From the NCBI RefSeq assembly GCF_019059575.1, contig NW_024881507.1, positions 1,240,001 to 1,304,000 of the forward strand: DNA of 64,000 nt, given 5' to 3'. Made by a program: the position numbers and the translations under genes. The notes under the pieces are model-generated. The model worked only from the letters and a program-made list of their open reading frames with translations, searched no databases and was not told where the DNA came from. The first letter of the stretch is position 1. Every line of letters begins with the position of its first letter. Below are positions 9,013 through 23,500 of the stretch, one piece after another. Source of the DNA: Amphibalanus amphitrite (Eukaryota; Arthropoda; Thecostraca; Balanomorpha; Balanidae).

Positions 9013-12000
9013 CTGGAACACAGAAATACAGTACTCAAAACGCGGACAGGCACACACCGACTCACTGCTGACCACTGAAACAGAAAGAAATACGTTGGTA
9101 ACCACCGGAACATATTGCTCGCTACTAGAACACATTGCTTAACAACGAAACATAGGGAGGGATACGATGCTCAACACATAATTCTCAAGATCACATGTCA
9201 TCCGAACCCTCGATGTGTAATTGAGACGCTCAGAGAAGAAGAGCATCAGGCAGTAGGCACGGACAATTCTTCCACGCATCAACCATCAAATCATGTCTGC
9301 AATGCTTCGATCCCAACTGAGCTCGTCTCGTCGCAATGAGTTTGTCATATCAGTCCCCAACGACCAACCGAACTGGATCCTCGCAGTGGGATCCTCTCAA
9401 GGAATCAACCCTCGCATCCTCTCATGAGTGGCGTGACCGAGTGAATCAGAGCCCCTCCCTCCCCTCCCTCCCCCATCCCAGCCCGGTTCGTAACACAACA
9501 CCGCAGCGCCCGCCGCCGCAAGCAGTTCCGGGGTGCCGAGACGAGCTGAGCGGGCGGGGGGGGGGGGTGCGCATTGACTTCTAATGCCCATATCATCTCG
9601 TAGTCAATGCCCTAAGGACAGCCAATGTGCCTAGCGACAACCCTAGCCCAATATGCCACTGCACTGTGTTGAGTGTTCGCGGAAGCAAGTCGTTTGACAT
9701 GCACTGCGCTAAGTGTTTCCGCATAAAACCAGAAATAGCGACCCTCTTTTACGTTTACTCTCAGCGGATCACGAGACCGAGCACAGTGCTGACGATAATT
9801 ATGTCGCAAACTTTTCTGAAGATCTCGAGCTATCTGCCAAACTTTTTATATCCTTCACTAATCTTAGTATCACAGGCAGCCCACGTTGGATAGGGGGCAC
9901 CCAACCCTTGCCGAAGCTGAGGCACACGTGCCGGGATGCCATGGTTCACGCATGGCAATTAATATGAATTATTTAGCGACGTGAGAGGCGGGCACAGATG
10001 TTTTCATGAGGCGCAACGAGACGATGATGAGCGAAGGTGCAAACGCGGCGACAGTGCGGTGAGGATCAAAGGCCTGAGTGCAGCGTGAGATGATTAACGG
10101 GTGGGGCACGGCTGGCTAACGTAGCCGAGTCATACTTGAGTCATGGTACACGGGTTGTGCTCTAGTCGAACCGAACAAAACTCGAGTAAATCTGAGTCGC
10201 AACTCCTCCAGACCACATTAGAAAGACTGATCCCAAGCCATGGCTCGCCGCGTCTCTCGTCTCGCCCTCCGTGACCGTGCCGGTGCCGCTCGCACCGCAC
10301 AGACACATTCTGTCATCAGCACACACAGATGAAAAGTCAAACGGCGGCCCGGCTCCGCCCGAACAGCTCACCTCTTCCCCTGGAGAAGGACGGTGCAGCG
10401 AAAATCGACTAGAAGACAACAAAAACCTGATTTAACCGTCTCCGGCGTGATATTTGGATAAGTGGACGTATGCCTTGTGGTACCGGGCGCCGACTGACTT
10501 AATACGTGGCTTCGGATGAGTGACCGAAGCACGTGCCTGTAGCTTCCAGCCAAGCCCCACTCGCCCTCTTCACCAACCTCCCCCCCCCCCCGTGGCGGTG
10601 CCGCGTGCCAACTGTACCAACCGATCGGGCGATTTACAGCCGCGGGCGGTGTTGACTCTGCGCCGCAGCTCACACGCGGCAGCCCGCCGGTCGTCGCTCT
10701 GCCACAGTTTGTCGCTCAGTCACAGGTGTGAAACTCCAATGGCCGGTATCCGGGGCGTTCCACAGCCCATCACACCACCCTGACACACATCCATAGCGAA
10801 AACAGGGCCGTTAAACGCACCGGCCGCCAACTGAGCCGAGAACTGGCACAGAATGGCTCAACCGAGTCGGACAGACAGAGAGCAGCCAGGAAGGGAGGCC
10901 CGATGAACTCAGCAGAGCTTTGAAAGACGCGCCAGCTGTTGCCGAGATAACACAGCGGACTGGGGCGATAAATTGCGTTATCGACCGCACTATCGACCTC
11001 CGAGAACCGGGGTAGAGTGCACGTGTAGTGGTCGATCGGACCATCCGTCTTCGGCGAACTCACGGCGAGCACAGCAGAAGGCAGGACAGACGGAGAACAC
11101 CTCGCGTAGGCACGAAGATAGGGTTGGAAACGCTGTTCAAAGGCACCTACTAAATGGGATCACACTGTCAAATTTAGACCACCGAGCTAGAGAGGACAGA
11201 GGAGGGAATGGACGATAGAGAATGCTGGAAACATCAATACATTTAACTGCAGATCTTTCAATCTTCCATCGACTTTCCGCAAAGCAAGAGCAGTCACCCA
11301 ATGCCACCAACCGGACAGAAATTTGATCTGTCCGCTCTCCCGCGTCCAGGAATGTCCGGCCCCCTTCCCCGTATTACCCGGTGTCCTGTGTCACACCGCT
11401 CGGTATCAGATGGAGCCGGCACGTGGCACGGGGCGGCCGCTCTATGATCTGTCACAGCGACCGGCAGACACCGTTCGTCAACCGGCCGCCGCCAGGGGGT
11501 TATTTGTCGGCTGCTTCACGCGTCCCAGAAAGCCAGCTATGTCGGCTGGTAGTGCGCACTGCGCGCACGCCGCACAGGTGCGCAGGATGTATCGGAGCGT
11601 GCCGAGAGGAGGTGGAGGACCGTCAGACAGGTGTGTCTGTGCGCGTGCTGAGCTGCTGAGAGGCACAGACAGGTGAGCGGCGTGCGAACAGGGCCCGCTC
11701 GGAGACCGGCCGGCCCGGCGACAACGAGCCATTCACGGCGGACGCACAGAGGGCCACTCGGAGCGCCCTATGACCTGTTTACGGCACACGGGACGGGCGG
11801 AGACCAGACGGAAGGGGCGGGAGAGGCGGAAGTCAGCACTTCAAAACACGGGCGAAGGGGAGGCGGTGGGCGGAGGGAGGGCGGAGGGAAGAGGTAGAAT
11901 ACACTTTCTTTTACATTTGATTTTCTTCCCGAAAACAAAAAGCAATGCAGCATTGTTCAATTACATCCAATAATGACTGCATGGCTAAGGCTAAGGCACA

Positions 12001-15000
12001 TAAATAGATGAGCCGGATCCGGCACATCAGTACTGTACGGTGTGGGAAATGGGAATATCAAAATTCAAAACACGTTTTAGGGCTGCTCTTGTTCACCTGG
12101 GTACCAAGCAAAGTCAAAGATGACGAAAAAAGCCCATTCAGAATTGGCAGAGTGATGTGACCCGTGGTCAGCGTCCACTATTTCCCGGTGACAGCAGACC
12201 CGAAACAGGATAATTCATTTGGAACATCCAATAACGTCAGCAGATAAACATAATTAATGCCACCGCCCAATCTCTGGTGACGAAACATGTTTTGCACCCG
12301 CCGCATCAATGAATCTTCAGTGTCACAACCCTAATTTCCCGGTCAATGAATTCAGACAGATTGGCAGCCGTCACCAATGCATCGGAGACAGCACTCGATG
12401 CAGGTTCCTCGGCCCTCGCCCCTCGGGGAAGGTTTGGATGAGACGAATAACTCGACGTGTTGCATGCATTGCAATTCACACATGGGATTGGCAACGAACA
12501 AGAAAATATGCAGAGCACCACGGTAAGAGTCGACCTAGTTTTATTTGTGCCACTGAAAAATATTTTCCCCAGAACTCCTCGGCAAATAAAAGAAAGAGAA
12601 AAGAAATTCAGAGAAAAAAACTATCGTTTGCAGGTCCAAAGTTAACGAGGTTTACGCTTGTTTAGGCAGAATTGTTCCAGATGAAAGAAAACGTTCAGTT
12701 GACCTGACCGTGGCGCTAGCGACCTACCTATAAATATGCATCGCACGTGCCACTGCCAGTCACACAAAACCTGACGAAAACAGAGCGGCTAACGCACGGC
12801 TAATGAAGTCGAGGGCACAGTAGTGCTGTGAAATTAGACTTTGTCGGGTGCCAGGAGCCCTCTCGGTTTACAGCACAGACGGCCGGCCGGGCGGCCCATG
12901 CGGACGGCGGAGTAGCGGGGCCGGCCAGGCGCCGTGCCTGACCGGTAGGCTGTGCCGCAGCACACTGACGCGCTGCGGAACAGTATCCACGGCTGCGCGC
13001 GGGACTGCCCGATCAGGAGACAGCTGCGTTGAAGAGCTACATAGATAAATGCTTTCAGTGTCACTAAGAAGCCGTTCTAATAATTATCGGCGGGTACTCA
13101 GTTGACCCTACTCAGGTAGACATTGCACACCAACGCATCGAACCTCCCCACTCTCAAACAAAGCCACGTGCGTTGGCCCACCCCGAGTCACCACTGGGTC
13201 CCATCACGGGCCGCGGCTGAGGTCGCCAACAGAAACAGAGACCGGAGCGATACGCGGCTCGGTGGGCGAGGGTGTGCCGGGGAGGGGAGGGATGCCGAAG
13301 ACGAGGGGCGACTGACGGGTAATGAGAGACGAGTGACGCGCCGTCTGGCCTCGGCCGTCAGTAGGCTGACACGGAGGAACTGGATATATCCCATTTGGCA
13401 GCACTGTCCGCCACAGAACAGGGCTAGAAATTTCACACAGCTTTAACAAAACAAGGAATACTTTTAAACACACCAAATAGCGGTATCAAATTACCGTCAG
13501 AATCATCAAAACCGAACTGAGCCCAAATGACCGACCGTGCCATCCGTTCAAATCTGAGCCGGACCTGCCAGCTATCACTGCTGCGGTTCGCAGACGCGTG
13601 TGAGAGTGACAGTGTAGACAGGGGCACTCGACGGCCGCCGCGGGCCGTCCCTGGCCATCCCGGCTCAGTCCGGAGCTGTCAGCACCCGGCCATTGTCGGG
13701 GCGGGGCGGGACGACAGCCACCCCTCCCCGTCCCCGTGACAGGACCGTGCGCGACGGGTCATTCAATGCAACCGCGGGAGGAGGGGGGGGGGGGGGGAGA
13801 CCGATTGGGATGGTCGGAGAAGTGTGATTATCGTCAGTGCATGTTGCGACTCTGTGAGCATTTATGCATTGCCCAGAGCGAAAATAATGATGCATTGCAT
13901 TCTCACAACACACTTTTGAAGTTATGGGGGACAACTAATCATGCATATTGCATAGACCGTAAGCCTTCGTATTTATGTGAATTTCAGCCACTATATTCTG
14001 GATTGGATAGGAGTCGGCTACACAGGTTCGGAATTCCTCGATCTATTCAAATCACCACCTTTTCAGAGCTGGGGCGACTGAATGAGGCTTCAATCACGAC
14101 TGAAAAGCTCGCCACTCGCTTCTCAAATGGAGGCCATAGTGAATGCATCCAACCCGACCAATGCCGGTGGCAAGCGCGGCAGCCACTCCCTCCCACACGA
14201 TCCGGAGGTTCCGTGAGGGTGTGGGGTGTGGAGAGAAATGGGACCGCACCGGTCCGACCCAGCCCGTCCCGGTGACAACAAAAACAGCTCGGAATGACGG
14301 GTGGCCGCCGTCCATGGTAGCCCGCCGGTCACGCGACTGCAGCATTATAGCGCGGCGGTGTCGGCAGACAGCCGGCGCCGACTGGGGCGGAACACGGCTG
14401 GCCGAGAGAAATCGCGATTAGATGTGAAAAATGGGTATCATAAAATACAGACGATCTGTAATAGACCAGTCATCAAACGAGATGCAGGTGATGGCTTTGA
14501 ATTGGAAATGATTTCATCGAATCACCACAAGGCATGATGACTCACCGCATCGATTCCCAAGAAAACTAAATCATTCGAACAGCATTCAATACTTCATAGA
14601 ACCAGTTAGACTCAGCCGCATTCCAACAGCCCATCGAGCCGCGTCACCGCTCGCACCTGCCACTGTGCGGATCTCGGGCGCGTCACCGTTCCCTAATCAC
14701 CACCCCGAGATCAGCGGCCGAGTCGTGTCCCAACCGCCACGTGGAGCTCTCGGCGGCTGGCATTCTGCCGGTCCTCTGTCTGGCCGCCGCATCTTCCGGC
14801 AGTGCAGCGACCTGCGCTCAGCACACGGCCCAGAGGAGCCCGGAAGAGCACGGAGTAGCGCGACGAATCGACGGCACCCTGGCGCCACGCCTCCGCGCCG
14901 CCAGCTCCAGCCGAGCCATCGGAAGCCGGGCTGTCGAGCCTCCTCACTACAGTTAATCCCACGTCATGCCGGAGACCGGAGCGGCCGCAGGCGCCCACAA

Positions 15001-15469
15001 ACACTCGCCCTGTCCAAACAACAAACAGCGCGGCGATCTACGGCCGGTCGGGCAGATCTGTGTCATGTTGATCGCGAGTGGAACACGTTCGAGACACGCA
15101 CCTGGTGCTGAGTTTGTTGGGAGACGCGGCGGACCTTGATCGGGTTAATACGGCGGAATATATCACCGAGGGTGAAAACAGCGGATTAGGGGAATGTATA
15201 GCCTGTAACTGGGTTACTTAGGTCCGATTTGTTACCCTCACCTCACAACAAAACGTCACACAAAGAGAGATGTTTTGCTTGTCACTCTTTGTGTCTATCA
15301 ATTTAAATAGTAATTTTCATCACGACTTTTCCGTCGTAATGAATCTAGCTCATTGAACATCATTTGACATAGAATGACTATCAACATGAAAACAGTCGTC
15401 TTAAACAAGCCCTTGACGGTAGCCTCATTCAGCGCATGAAGCCGTGTGCAACATCTTTGTGAGACTCAC
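9013..15469. other. Grip intron of 6.5 kb
   Basis: Intron between exons 5 and 4. An echo of the exon 5 acceptor edge lies at 9048-9083. A pure G run of about 18 lies near 13785-13800, and shorter G or C runs occur at 9547-9556 and 10580-10590. GC-rich blocks alternate with AT-rich DNA. I found no conserved coding segment, tRNA or transposon ends. Confidence 0.45.
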
Positions 15470-15679
15470 CTGACTCTGGCATGTCATACTCGAGCTCGAG
15501 CTGGACTCGCGGCTCGGTGTCCCGGAGCAGCTGCAGCACCTCGTGATGCAGCAGACCCTCTGTGCTGGTACCGTTCACCGCTCGGATCCGGTCACCGACA
15601 CACACGGCATCGGAGCGCTGCGCCGCGCCGCCCGGGGTCAGAGCGGCCACCTGGGGTCGGCCGCCGCGGTCCGCGCCGC
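15470..15679 (-). CDS. Grip: Grip coding exon 4 (PDZ1, second half)
   Basis: The exon encodes residues 113-182 and completes PDZ1: GRPQVAALTPGGAAQRSD, VGDRIRAVNGTSTEG, helix LLHHEVLQLLRD, and strand VQLELEYDMPES. Acceptor TTTCCAG; donor GTGAGT. The acceptor-proximal 50 bp are repeated twice in the preceding intron (15737-15871), so three AG acceptors of similar quality lie in a row. The copy adjacent to the exon is the one that continues the conserved frame. Confidence 0.93.
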
Positions 15680-15875
15680 CTGGAAACACAGAGGGGGCAG
15701 GTCAGGTCAGGTCAGGTCACAGAGCGGGTCAGGTCACAGCGGCCACCTGCGGTCGGCCGCCGCGGTCCGCGCCGCCTGGGGACACAGCGGGGGCAGGTCA
15801 GGTCACAGGGCAGGTCAGGTCAGAGCGGCCACCTGACGGCCGCAGCGGTCCGCGCCGCCTGAGGAACACAGAGAG
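15680..15875. repeat. Triplicated exon 4 acceptor edge
   Basis: The 50 bp spanning the exon 4 acceptor (15641-15692) recur at about 15737-15788 and 15823-15872, offsets of 96 and 86 bp. Each copy keeps TGTGT..CCAG or a close AG followed by GCGGCGCGGAC. Spacers consist of AGGTC-type short tandem repeats. Only the exon-adjacent copy continues into PDZ1. Confidence 0.8.
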
Positions 15876-18165
15876 AACACAGTTCACAGGGCGGGTCAGG
15901 TTATGGCAGCCATCTGGCCACAGACACAGTACGGAATGCGGGTTGGGTCAGATCAGATGGGATCGGTCACCTAGGGCAGGCTGTCGACGTCATCGTCAAT
16001 TATCTATTATGAGAGTAAGTTCAGGTAATTAGATTAGATGGCGCATACTGAAATCACATCGAAAGGATGTTCATCACACTAGCTGCATCATTTGCGTTGA
16101 AAACGAAACACAGTAAAACCTTTTACTGCAAAGATCTCGAACGGCAGCCCTTCAGCTCACATGCTTATTTCAGTCACAGCTGTCCCGTCCATATATTTCG
16201 ACCTGAAAACTAACGTCGCTATTTCCAGTTAAAGCGTTCTACCGCAGCGCACGGCGCACCAAAGGCCCCAGAGACATCCAGTCTGAGCTGGCAGCGCTGA
16301 GCCCTGCAGACCTCAGCCGCTCCCGACACAGGGCTGAGCTGGGCCTCACTGACGGGAGCGGTAACACAGCTCCAGTCCCCAGCTCCCGACACAGCGCTGA
16401 GTCGTGGAACTAATTGGCCGCTGTCGTCAGCCGCGACCGAGCAAGAAAAGGGATCATGGTTCAACACTGTTCGACAAGACGTACGGAGACCCACTGCCAG
16501 GTGCGGCAAAGTTCCGAAAAATGGCAGGAAATTGGGCCAGAAATAGAGCATCGGAGACGGCCTTTTTAGAAAAGTGCTGATGCATAGATGAAGCTTAGAA
16601 AAGCGTATAAATAACCATTTTTTATTTGGTTTATTGCTGCCGTTTAAATTCAAACACTTCCTGAAATTGTTATCACTTGTTTAACGCTTGTTTGATCAGA
16701 TGTTCCACACATCCAGCTGGCCTGATCCTTATCACCTTCGCCACCTCTCCTGTAGCTCCAGAGCGAGCCCACCCCTTCCGCTGTGGTTGGTCAGACTATT
16801 TCCGTTCCACCCGGGGCGTCTCAGTAATGAGCTAATGAAGCGTGGGGGCGGCACCCGACCCGAAACCGCACTGTCTGGTTATCGTTCCGACGACGGGTTC
16901 TCCAAACACCCTCAGCAGGAGCGATGGGTCGTCCAAGCCGGCGGCGTACGGCGCTTCGTCAGGGAGAACGGCCCCACACATGGGCACGAGGCAGTCACGA
17001 GTCTCCTGTCCTTCAAGCCTGAGGGCACGATGTACGAACGCTAGGTCTTCTGTCAGGGTGCTGGGTCTTCCTGTCCACCATGACACGCCGGAAGGTAGAA
17101 CGAGAATCCGCGCGGATATCCCCTGAGAGGATGTTATCACTCGTCGGGGAGGACCGGGCCGGTTATCGGCCTGCTGAGGGGTACTGAGTAAACACATGTC
17201 GGACCGGCGTGTCACCCAAATGATGGACGACCGGCAGCGAGCACGGGGAGACCGATGGACCGCGGCGCAGAGGACACGGAGACAGCTCCGATACAGACGG
17301 AATTCAGCCAGCTGCTGGTCTTCTCTTGTCGGACTGGACTGGACTTGTCGGTCCAGCCTGAGACACTACTGCGACTTCTGCCTGAGACGTCGCCGTTTAT
17401 CCACGGACATGCTTCTCCGTTCTTTGATGCGAGCATAGGATTTCTAAAGACAAGGCGCTCAGCTGAGTGTGTTTAAATACAGTATTTAAATGTGCATTGA
17501 GCAAGCAAGCAAGTCAGAACGGTCAATTACAGAATCAGTCTAATGATCCCATGTGTCTGCTGGGTAGAAATGACGCCATTTTAGTTGGCACACTTGCTCC
17601 CCACTGACGCAATAGTCATCAAAACCACCTTAAAACCGTTCAAACCGCTGTAAAACAGCTTCCACGCTCGTCCACATGCCGTGCCGACGCGTCAGGCTGT
17701 AGCGTCAGCCAAACCGGCAGCAGTAAATGCCTCTCACGGCGAGTCCCCGGACACGGAGGGCGCCGCGTTGGCACACAGGTCTCGTTCCAGCCAGCCCCAC
17801 TGAGCACAGACTGCCGACGGGTCGGGGCGGAGCGGGGACGGGGGCGGCAGCACGGGCAGGAATCCCTGGTCGTCACGGCGCTCTGCAGCCGCCGCCCATC
17901 TGGGTGACTCGGCGGGACGGCTCGGCGGTGGGCGCGCAACTGCGTCGGACGCCAGCACAGACGAGGGTTGAACGCACCGCGGGTGAAACGGCAAGCAATA
18001 CGTAAAAAAAAAATCAGCTTAATCACAGAAACAGGCCTGCTGGTCTCAACAGTTCTCAAATACAAGGATGAGTTATAAAAAATAATGCCAATATCTACAC
18101 ATGTAGAGGAAAGAAAGGGTCAGACATGCCCAAGCCTCAGCCCTATATTGTGTAAGCAGGCTACA
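15876..18165. other. Grip intron segment, nothing recognised
   Basis: Part of the 21.6 kb intron. No transposon ends, RNA gene or conserved exon were seen. Confidence 0.4.
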
Positions 18166-18167
18166 TA

Positions 18168-19061
18168 CAGGGTGTTCGCGATAAATTTGACACTCCACCA
18201 ACTCTGTTGAAAATGCTTGATATCTCAGGAAGTAACCGATGGATTTCCACCATTCAAATTACAGACGATAGCCCAGTACATGTAGTTTTCAACGCATTCA
18301 AAAAATTGTCCCCATCAATCTCCTAACACCTTCAGTGAGCCACTTGACCTGGAGAAGATGGTCTTCACATGGTCTCTACAGAGACATGAGGACACCATCT
18401 TCAGCCTTGCTGGTCCTTTGACTTTGATGTTACAACAGGCATCGCTGGTGTTTTTCGCAGCTACGCCACGTAAGCAACGGCTCATAAGATTGCAGTCTTT
18501 TGACTTAGGGGGTCAAATGTTCGGCCCGGTGAGGTTGAGGAAATTCTCCAAAAGTGACTTTTGACTCTTCGCGGAGGGAAAGCCAGGCGACAAGTTTTGT
18601 TCGCATGTGAGCCGATGTCCATATGGTCACTCTCTCCACTCATGGCCTCACTGTCGCGCTGAGCAGCTTCACACAGCCTCACGAGGGCAGCTGAAGACCT
18701 CCCTTGAAGATGTGGTAGCTCATGATGTTGCCGTCGCTGAACGGGCAGTCGCCACACTGTCTCCTACAGGCCAATGCGTCCATGTTCCGAACGCAGCTCT
18801 TTAATTTCACTCTAGCGGCCTTACCAGCGTTTGAAGAGCATTTATCAGCAGTCAAACATGAAAACCGGCGCGGTTGATCATCATGCAGGCCACTGTCTTC
18901 AAGGATTGTGACAGGTTCCAATTAACCAAGCTCAACAACTTTTCCACCAATAACAAACAACATGCTGAGCTAAATATTGCCTTTTACAGATAACGAATAT
19001 TCCAACTGGTCTTGAAATAAGAGAGAAATGAAAAACTGTCAAATTTATCGCGAACACCCTG
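18168..19061. mobile_element. Mariner-like TIR element relic, TA target duplication
   Basis: The ends are perfect 25-bp inverted repeats starting CAGGGTGTTCGCGATAAATT and are flanked by TA (18166-18167, 19062-19063). CAGGGTG-type ends with TA duplication are typical of Tc1/mariner-class elements. At 894 bp it is shorter than an autonomous copy. Minus-strand open stretches at 18482-18757 and 18679-18921 are not recognisable as transposase, so this is a deletion derivative or relic. Confidence 0.82.
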
Positions 19062-19257
19062 TAATATCTCCCACAGTCCTGCCGTGCTCCTTTCTGCTTC
19101 CTCCAGCACCCGGCTGGAGTGTTCCGACTCCACCCAGACCCCACAGCGCGCCCGTCCACACAGAGACGCTCTGTCATCGCCGGCCACTGCACGCGTCCAC
19201 TGTCCAGCGCTTTGTCTCGTGTCGGCGTTGATTGTGTACCGGAACGAGCAGAGATTG

Positions 19258-19887
<630 letters not shown>

Positions 19888-20436
19888 TTTACCTTTATTC
19901 CCGCTGATCGCCGCGCCACAGCTTGACCGCGATGGCATGCAGCCCGACCAGGCCATGCTGCCCACACCGGCTACGTCTCATTTGACTCAGGCTGTCTATT
20001 CAGCAATCGCTACACCGTCCAGACACGCCAGCTCCTCGGTAGATTTCATGGCACCGCCTCCAACCACTGAACTTCCCACAGGCCACGAATAAGAACCTTC
20101 ACAGGGCTAGACTTCAGCTAGACGGCGCAGTGTGGGCCTTCCAGTCACAGACCCCTTTCGTTCACTAAACCGCTGACCGTTCACACAATCTTGGTTCACA
20201 CACCTCCCAGGCCAGGGTCAGACCTAGCCGATCAGTCCACACCTTCTCGCCACAGACCGACCGGTCTGGACCGGTCACCTAGTGCACCTGTCGTCGGCGG
20301 CGGGTCAGGCTCGCCACTGGCGCCGTCCGGTGTGGTCCTCGGCCCCCACTGGTCGGTGGCTCCCACTGCACCGGTCCGCGCGCCGCCGCCGCCGCCGAGC
20401 CAATGCCGCTCAGCCGTGAAATCACGGCAGAGCTGG

Positions 20437-20594
20437 CACCAGCCGATGCCAGTGTCGGCAGTCAGCTAACACCACAGAGGTCTGACCGAAGCGTGGCCAC
20501 AACACCAGCCGATGCCAGTGTCGGCAGTCAGCTAACACTACTGCTCAGTCATAGATGAGGTCACATAGCCCACACGTCAGTGTCGGCAGTCAGC
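20437..20594. repeat. 66-bp tandem duplication
   Basis: A 36-bp segment beginning CACCAGCCGATGCCAGTGTC occurs at 20437 and again at 20503 (period 66). A partial third copy (CAGTGTCGGCAGTCAGC) lies at about 20577-20593. Confidence 0.75.
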
Positions 20595-23500
20595 CGCGGA
20601 CAGAATCGCTGTTCAGTACGAAGAGAGGTCACACCGCTGGGCCTTGACGTGCAGATGATGTCACAAAGGGTGCTCGAGATGTTCAGAGTGATGTGACTAA
20701 TGATAAACGAGATCGAAAACATGAGGAATGTTTTGGACGTCATCGCGCAGTAAGGCAAGCGGACTGACCATTACATTTACCCATCAAATTCAAGCATCAT
20801 GACAAGTTATTTACATCTCCTTGCAAAGCCAGTGCCTTTCTGATTTGTCTTCGTTAAAACTAACGATGCACGCGCCATCTTCCTACTATCCTGCTATAAA
20901 GATAAACGAGACAAATCCGGCAGATGCAGTGGCTAAAAGCGCCAATAAATAACGACGGCCTGGGCGGCTAACGTCAATCCGCACGCGACACCACCTTTGA
21001 CGGAAGCGCTTGCAACTCTCGAGGGCACGAGCACGGCACGGCACATCTCGTGGCACCGGATGGCACCCCACAGCCGGGGACAGGCCGTCACAACAGCCCG
21101 ACCACCCGCCCGCCCTACGGACAGATCGACAGGCCACAGCCGGCGCCGGGCGGGCCGCCACCGGCTCCTCGATTACACCGCTCCGGGTCAGGGCCGGCAC
21201 AGCCACCGCAGGCACCGGCTCCCCGGTGAGATAAAACACACACCGGACGGGCGGCCAATTGAGCCATCGGACCGGCAACCGATCTGAGCAATTGTGAGCA
21301 TTGTAGGATACCTACTTTAAATTGCCTCAGAAAAGGGCACTCTAAAATGGCCTGGGGAACTCGGAACCTATTTTATCCAAATTTGATTAATATGGCATGG
21401 TATTTAGCACAGAGAAATCCAAGTAACTGTCGTGCCCATTACCTACTTGTAACTAAGCAAAGCTCACTACGACTCAAAGTCATTCAACGTCATTCCATGC
21501 TGTCCCAATATTCAAATTATTTACCCACCTCCTGTGGCGAGTATCGTTCCACCTGTGTCGCGCCCCGTCGCCCCCCACCCTCCGTTTGTTTGGAGACGTT
21601 CCGTCGGTTCGTCTGTTGTCTCTCGCGCGGCTCGGCGTATCTCCTAAGTGGCGTCCGTCGCGGGCCGTCCGCCCGTGCCGTCCTGCAGCGGCCCAGCATG
21701 ACGCGCCGCCCGCAGAAATAGCCCCCTCCGCCGGCACCATCCCTGGTGACGTCACCAGCGCGCGGAATCCGGGCCACTGCCTCTGCGCGGCCTCTGTCGC
21801 CGCGACACGCGCCACTGTGAACGCGCGGCGTGCAAGGCACGTGCGTTGTGTCCCGTGTTGTGTCTCGGCAGGGGTCAGATCTGTGTTCTACCGGTCTAAC
21901 TCCGGTCAGCGCACCAGACTAAATCACTCCATCGTGCGCGATATGACAGCTCACATCATCATCTCCCCGTGATGACGGCTAACACTTCCTCGACAAGTGT
22001 ACCCCCAGAACAGAGCCGGGTCGACAGGGGGCGATTCAGTTCACCCGTCCGTCAGCCGGTGAATCAGAGACTCCTCTCGACCCGGTGCGTGCCGCCCCAC
22101 CTGCCACCGAGCGGCGGCGCACTTCCGCGCCGCGCCGGATCGAGCCGAGTCGACGAGTGGCTGTCGGTACATCTGCCACCTGTCCGGGCCAGGGTTCGTT
22201 GGTGGGTGGTCCGGCGGTCGGTACGTACCGCGCAGCGCCCGTCCAGGAAGTTGACACTGGACTTCAGAGTGGTCTGTAATTGGGTGCTGAGGGGATGTAG
22301 GCTGAACGCGCCGCTGGACACAGACAGAAGTTACCTGAGTGGTTACGAGCGACTGAAACTCCAGCACCATACTCGCTCAACCCGCCTGTCCCATATCTTG
22401 CCGGCGGTCATCACCAGGCCCATCCGCACCCACTAACCCCGTCCATTCCCGTCCCGTCCCGGCGCTGTCCCGTGCCCTGACCTCTCTCACAAGCTGTGCT
22501 CTCAGACAGCACGACCAGAGAGGCAGTGAGTGTGTTCATTTCCCGGGGGAGCGCGGCACGCCGCTGGCACGCACTCAAAGAGCGCCCGCAGCCATCTCTC
22601 TCCTTCAGTGCAGTCTGACGGGCCGGCACGGACCCACACAAAAACAGCGCTGTTTTGTCGCGCGCGCCAGGAGGCCACTGCAGCAGTCGAATTCAGTCGT
22701 AATAACTCAAATGAGCTCCATTGGCACAACGCCGAGTACCAGGCTGATTCGACATTGTCAGGGAAGAAAAACAGCGTGAGCTCTTTTTGGTGACTGCTCA
22801 ATCGAATCCAGAGCACATGCTCCGACATCTGTTCGAACATAGCTAATTTCTTCCAAATTAGCTCAATGTAGAGCTTCGGCCCAATTTGGCAGATGTGCTC
22901 ATTACAGCTCAGTAAATGTTAATGAGAACCTCTCAGTGCCTGGGCCGTCCAGCATTGTTGAAATTCTGCCATATCGCATAAAGTTTTGTATCAAACACGC
23001 TCTATTCAGAGGTAAGCATTCAGGATACAATTCAGCGCGCACGTCGCCAGCTTATAACGGAATTGAATCCACCTTCAACACAGTCGATCCCTTCATCGTG
23101 CCTGAGAGGCGACCATGGTGTCAACCGGGTATGCAGCGGTTGCGGCGGCGGCAGTGACTATAGCGGCAGCGACTGCCGTGGCGGCGGTGGCGGCAGGGCG
23201 GAAGACGACGGTATGACGCCGACCGCGGCAGTAACGGGAGAAGGCGCCGTCCGTCCCAGACCCGGTTCAGCCCCACCACCGCTCGGAGGTTGCTGATGAG
23301 CCCACCGGCCGTGGCACAGAGCAGAGCGGAGGGAGGCGCACCCGGGAGTCCAGCTCGAGGGAGGATGGGGTGTGTGAACTTTCCCCGCTCGTGAGCGGGC
23401 ACCATAACACGGATGCTTTATCGTCAACAACCGCCTACGCCCAGTCTATGATTTTGAGTGGTAGCATCTCCTGGTGGGTCTCATCGGCACGGTGCGGCCA

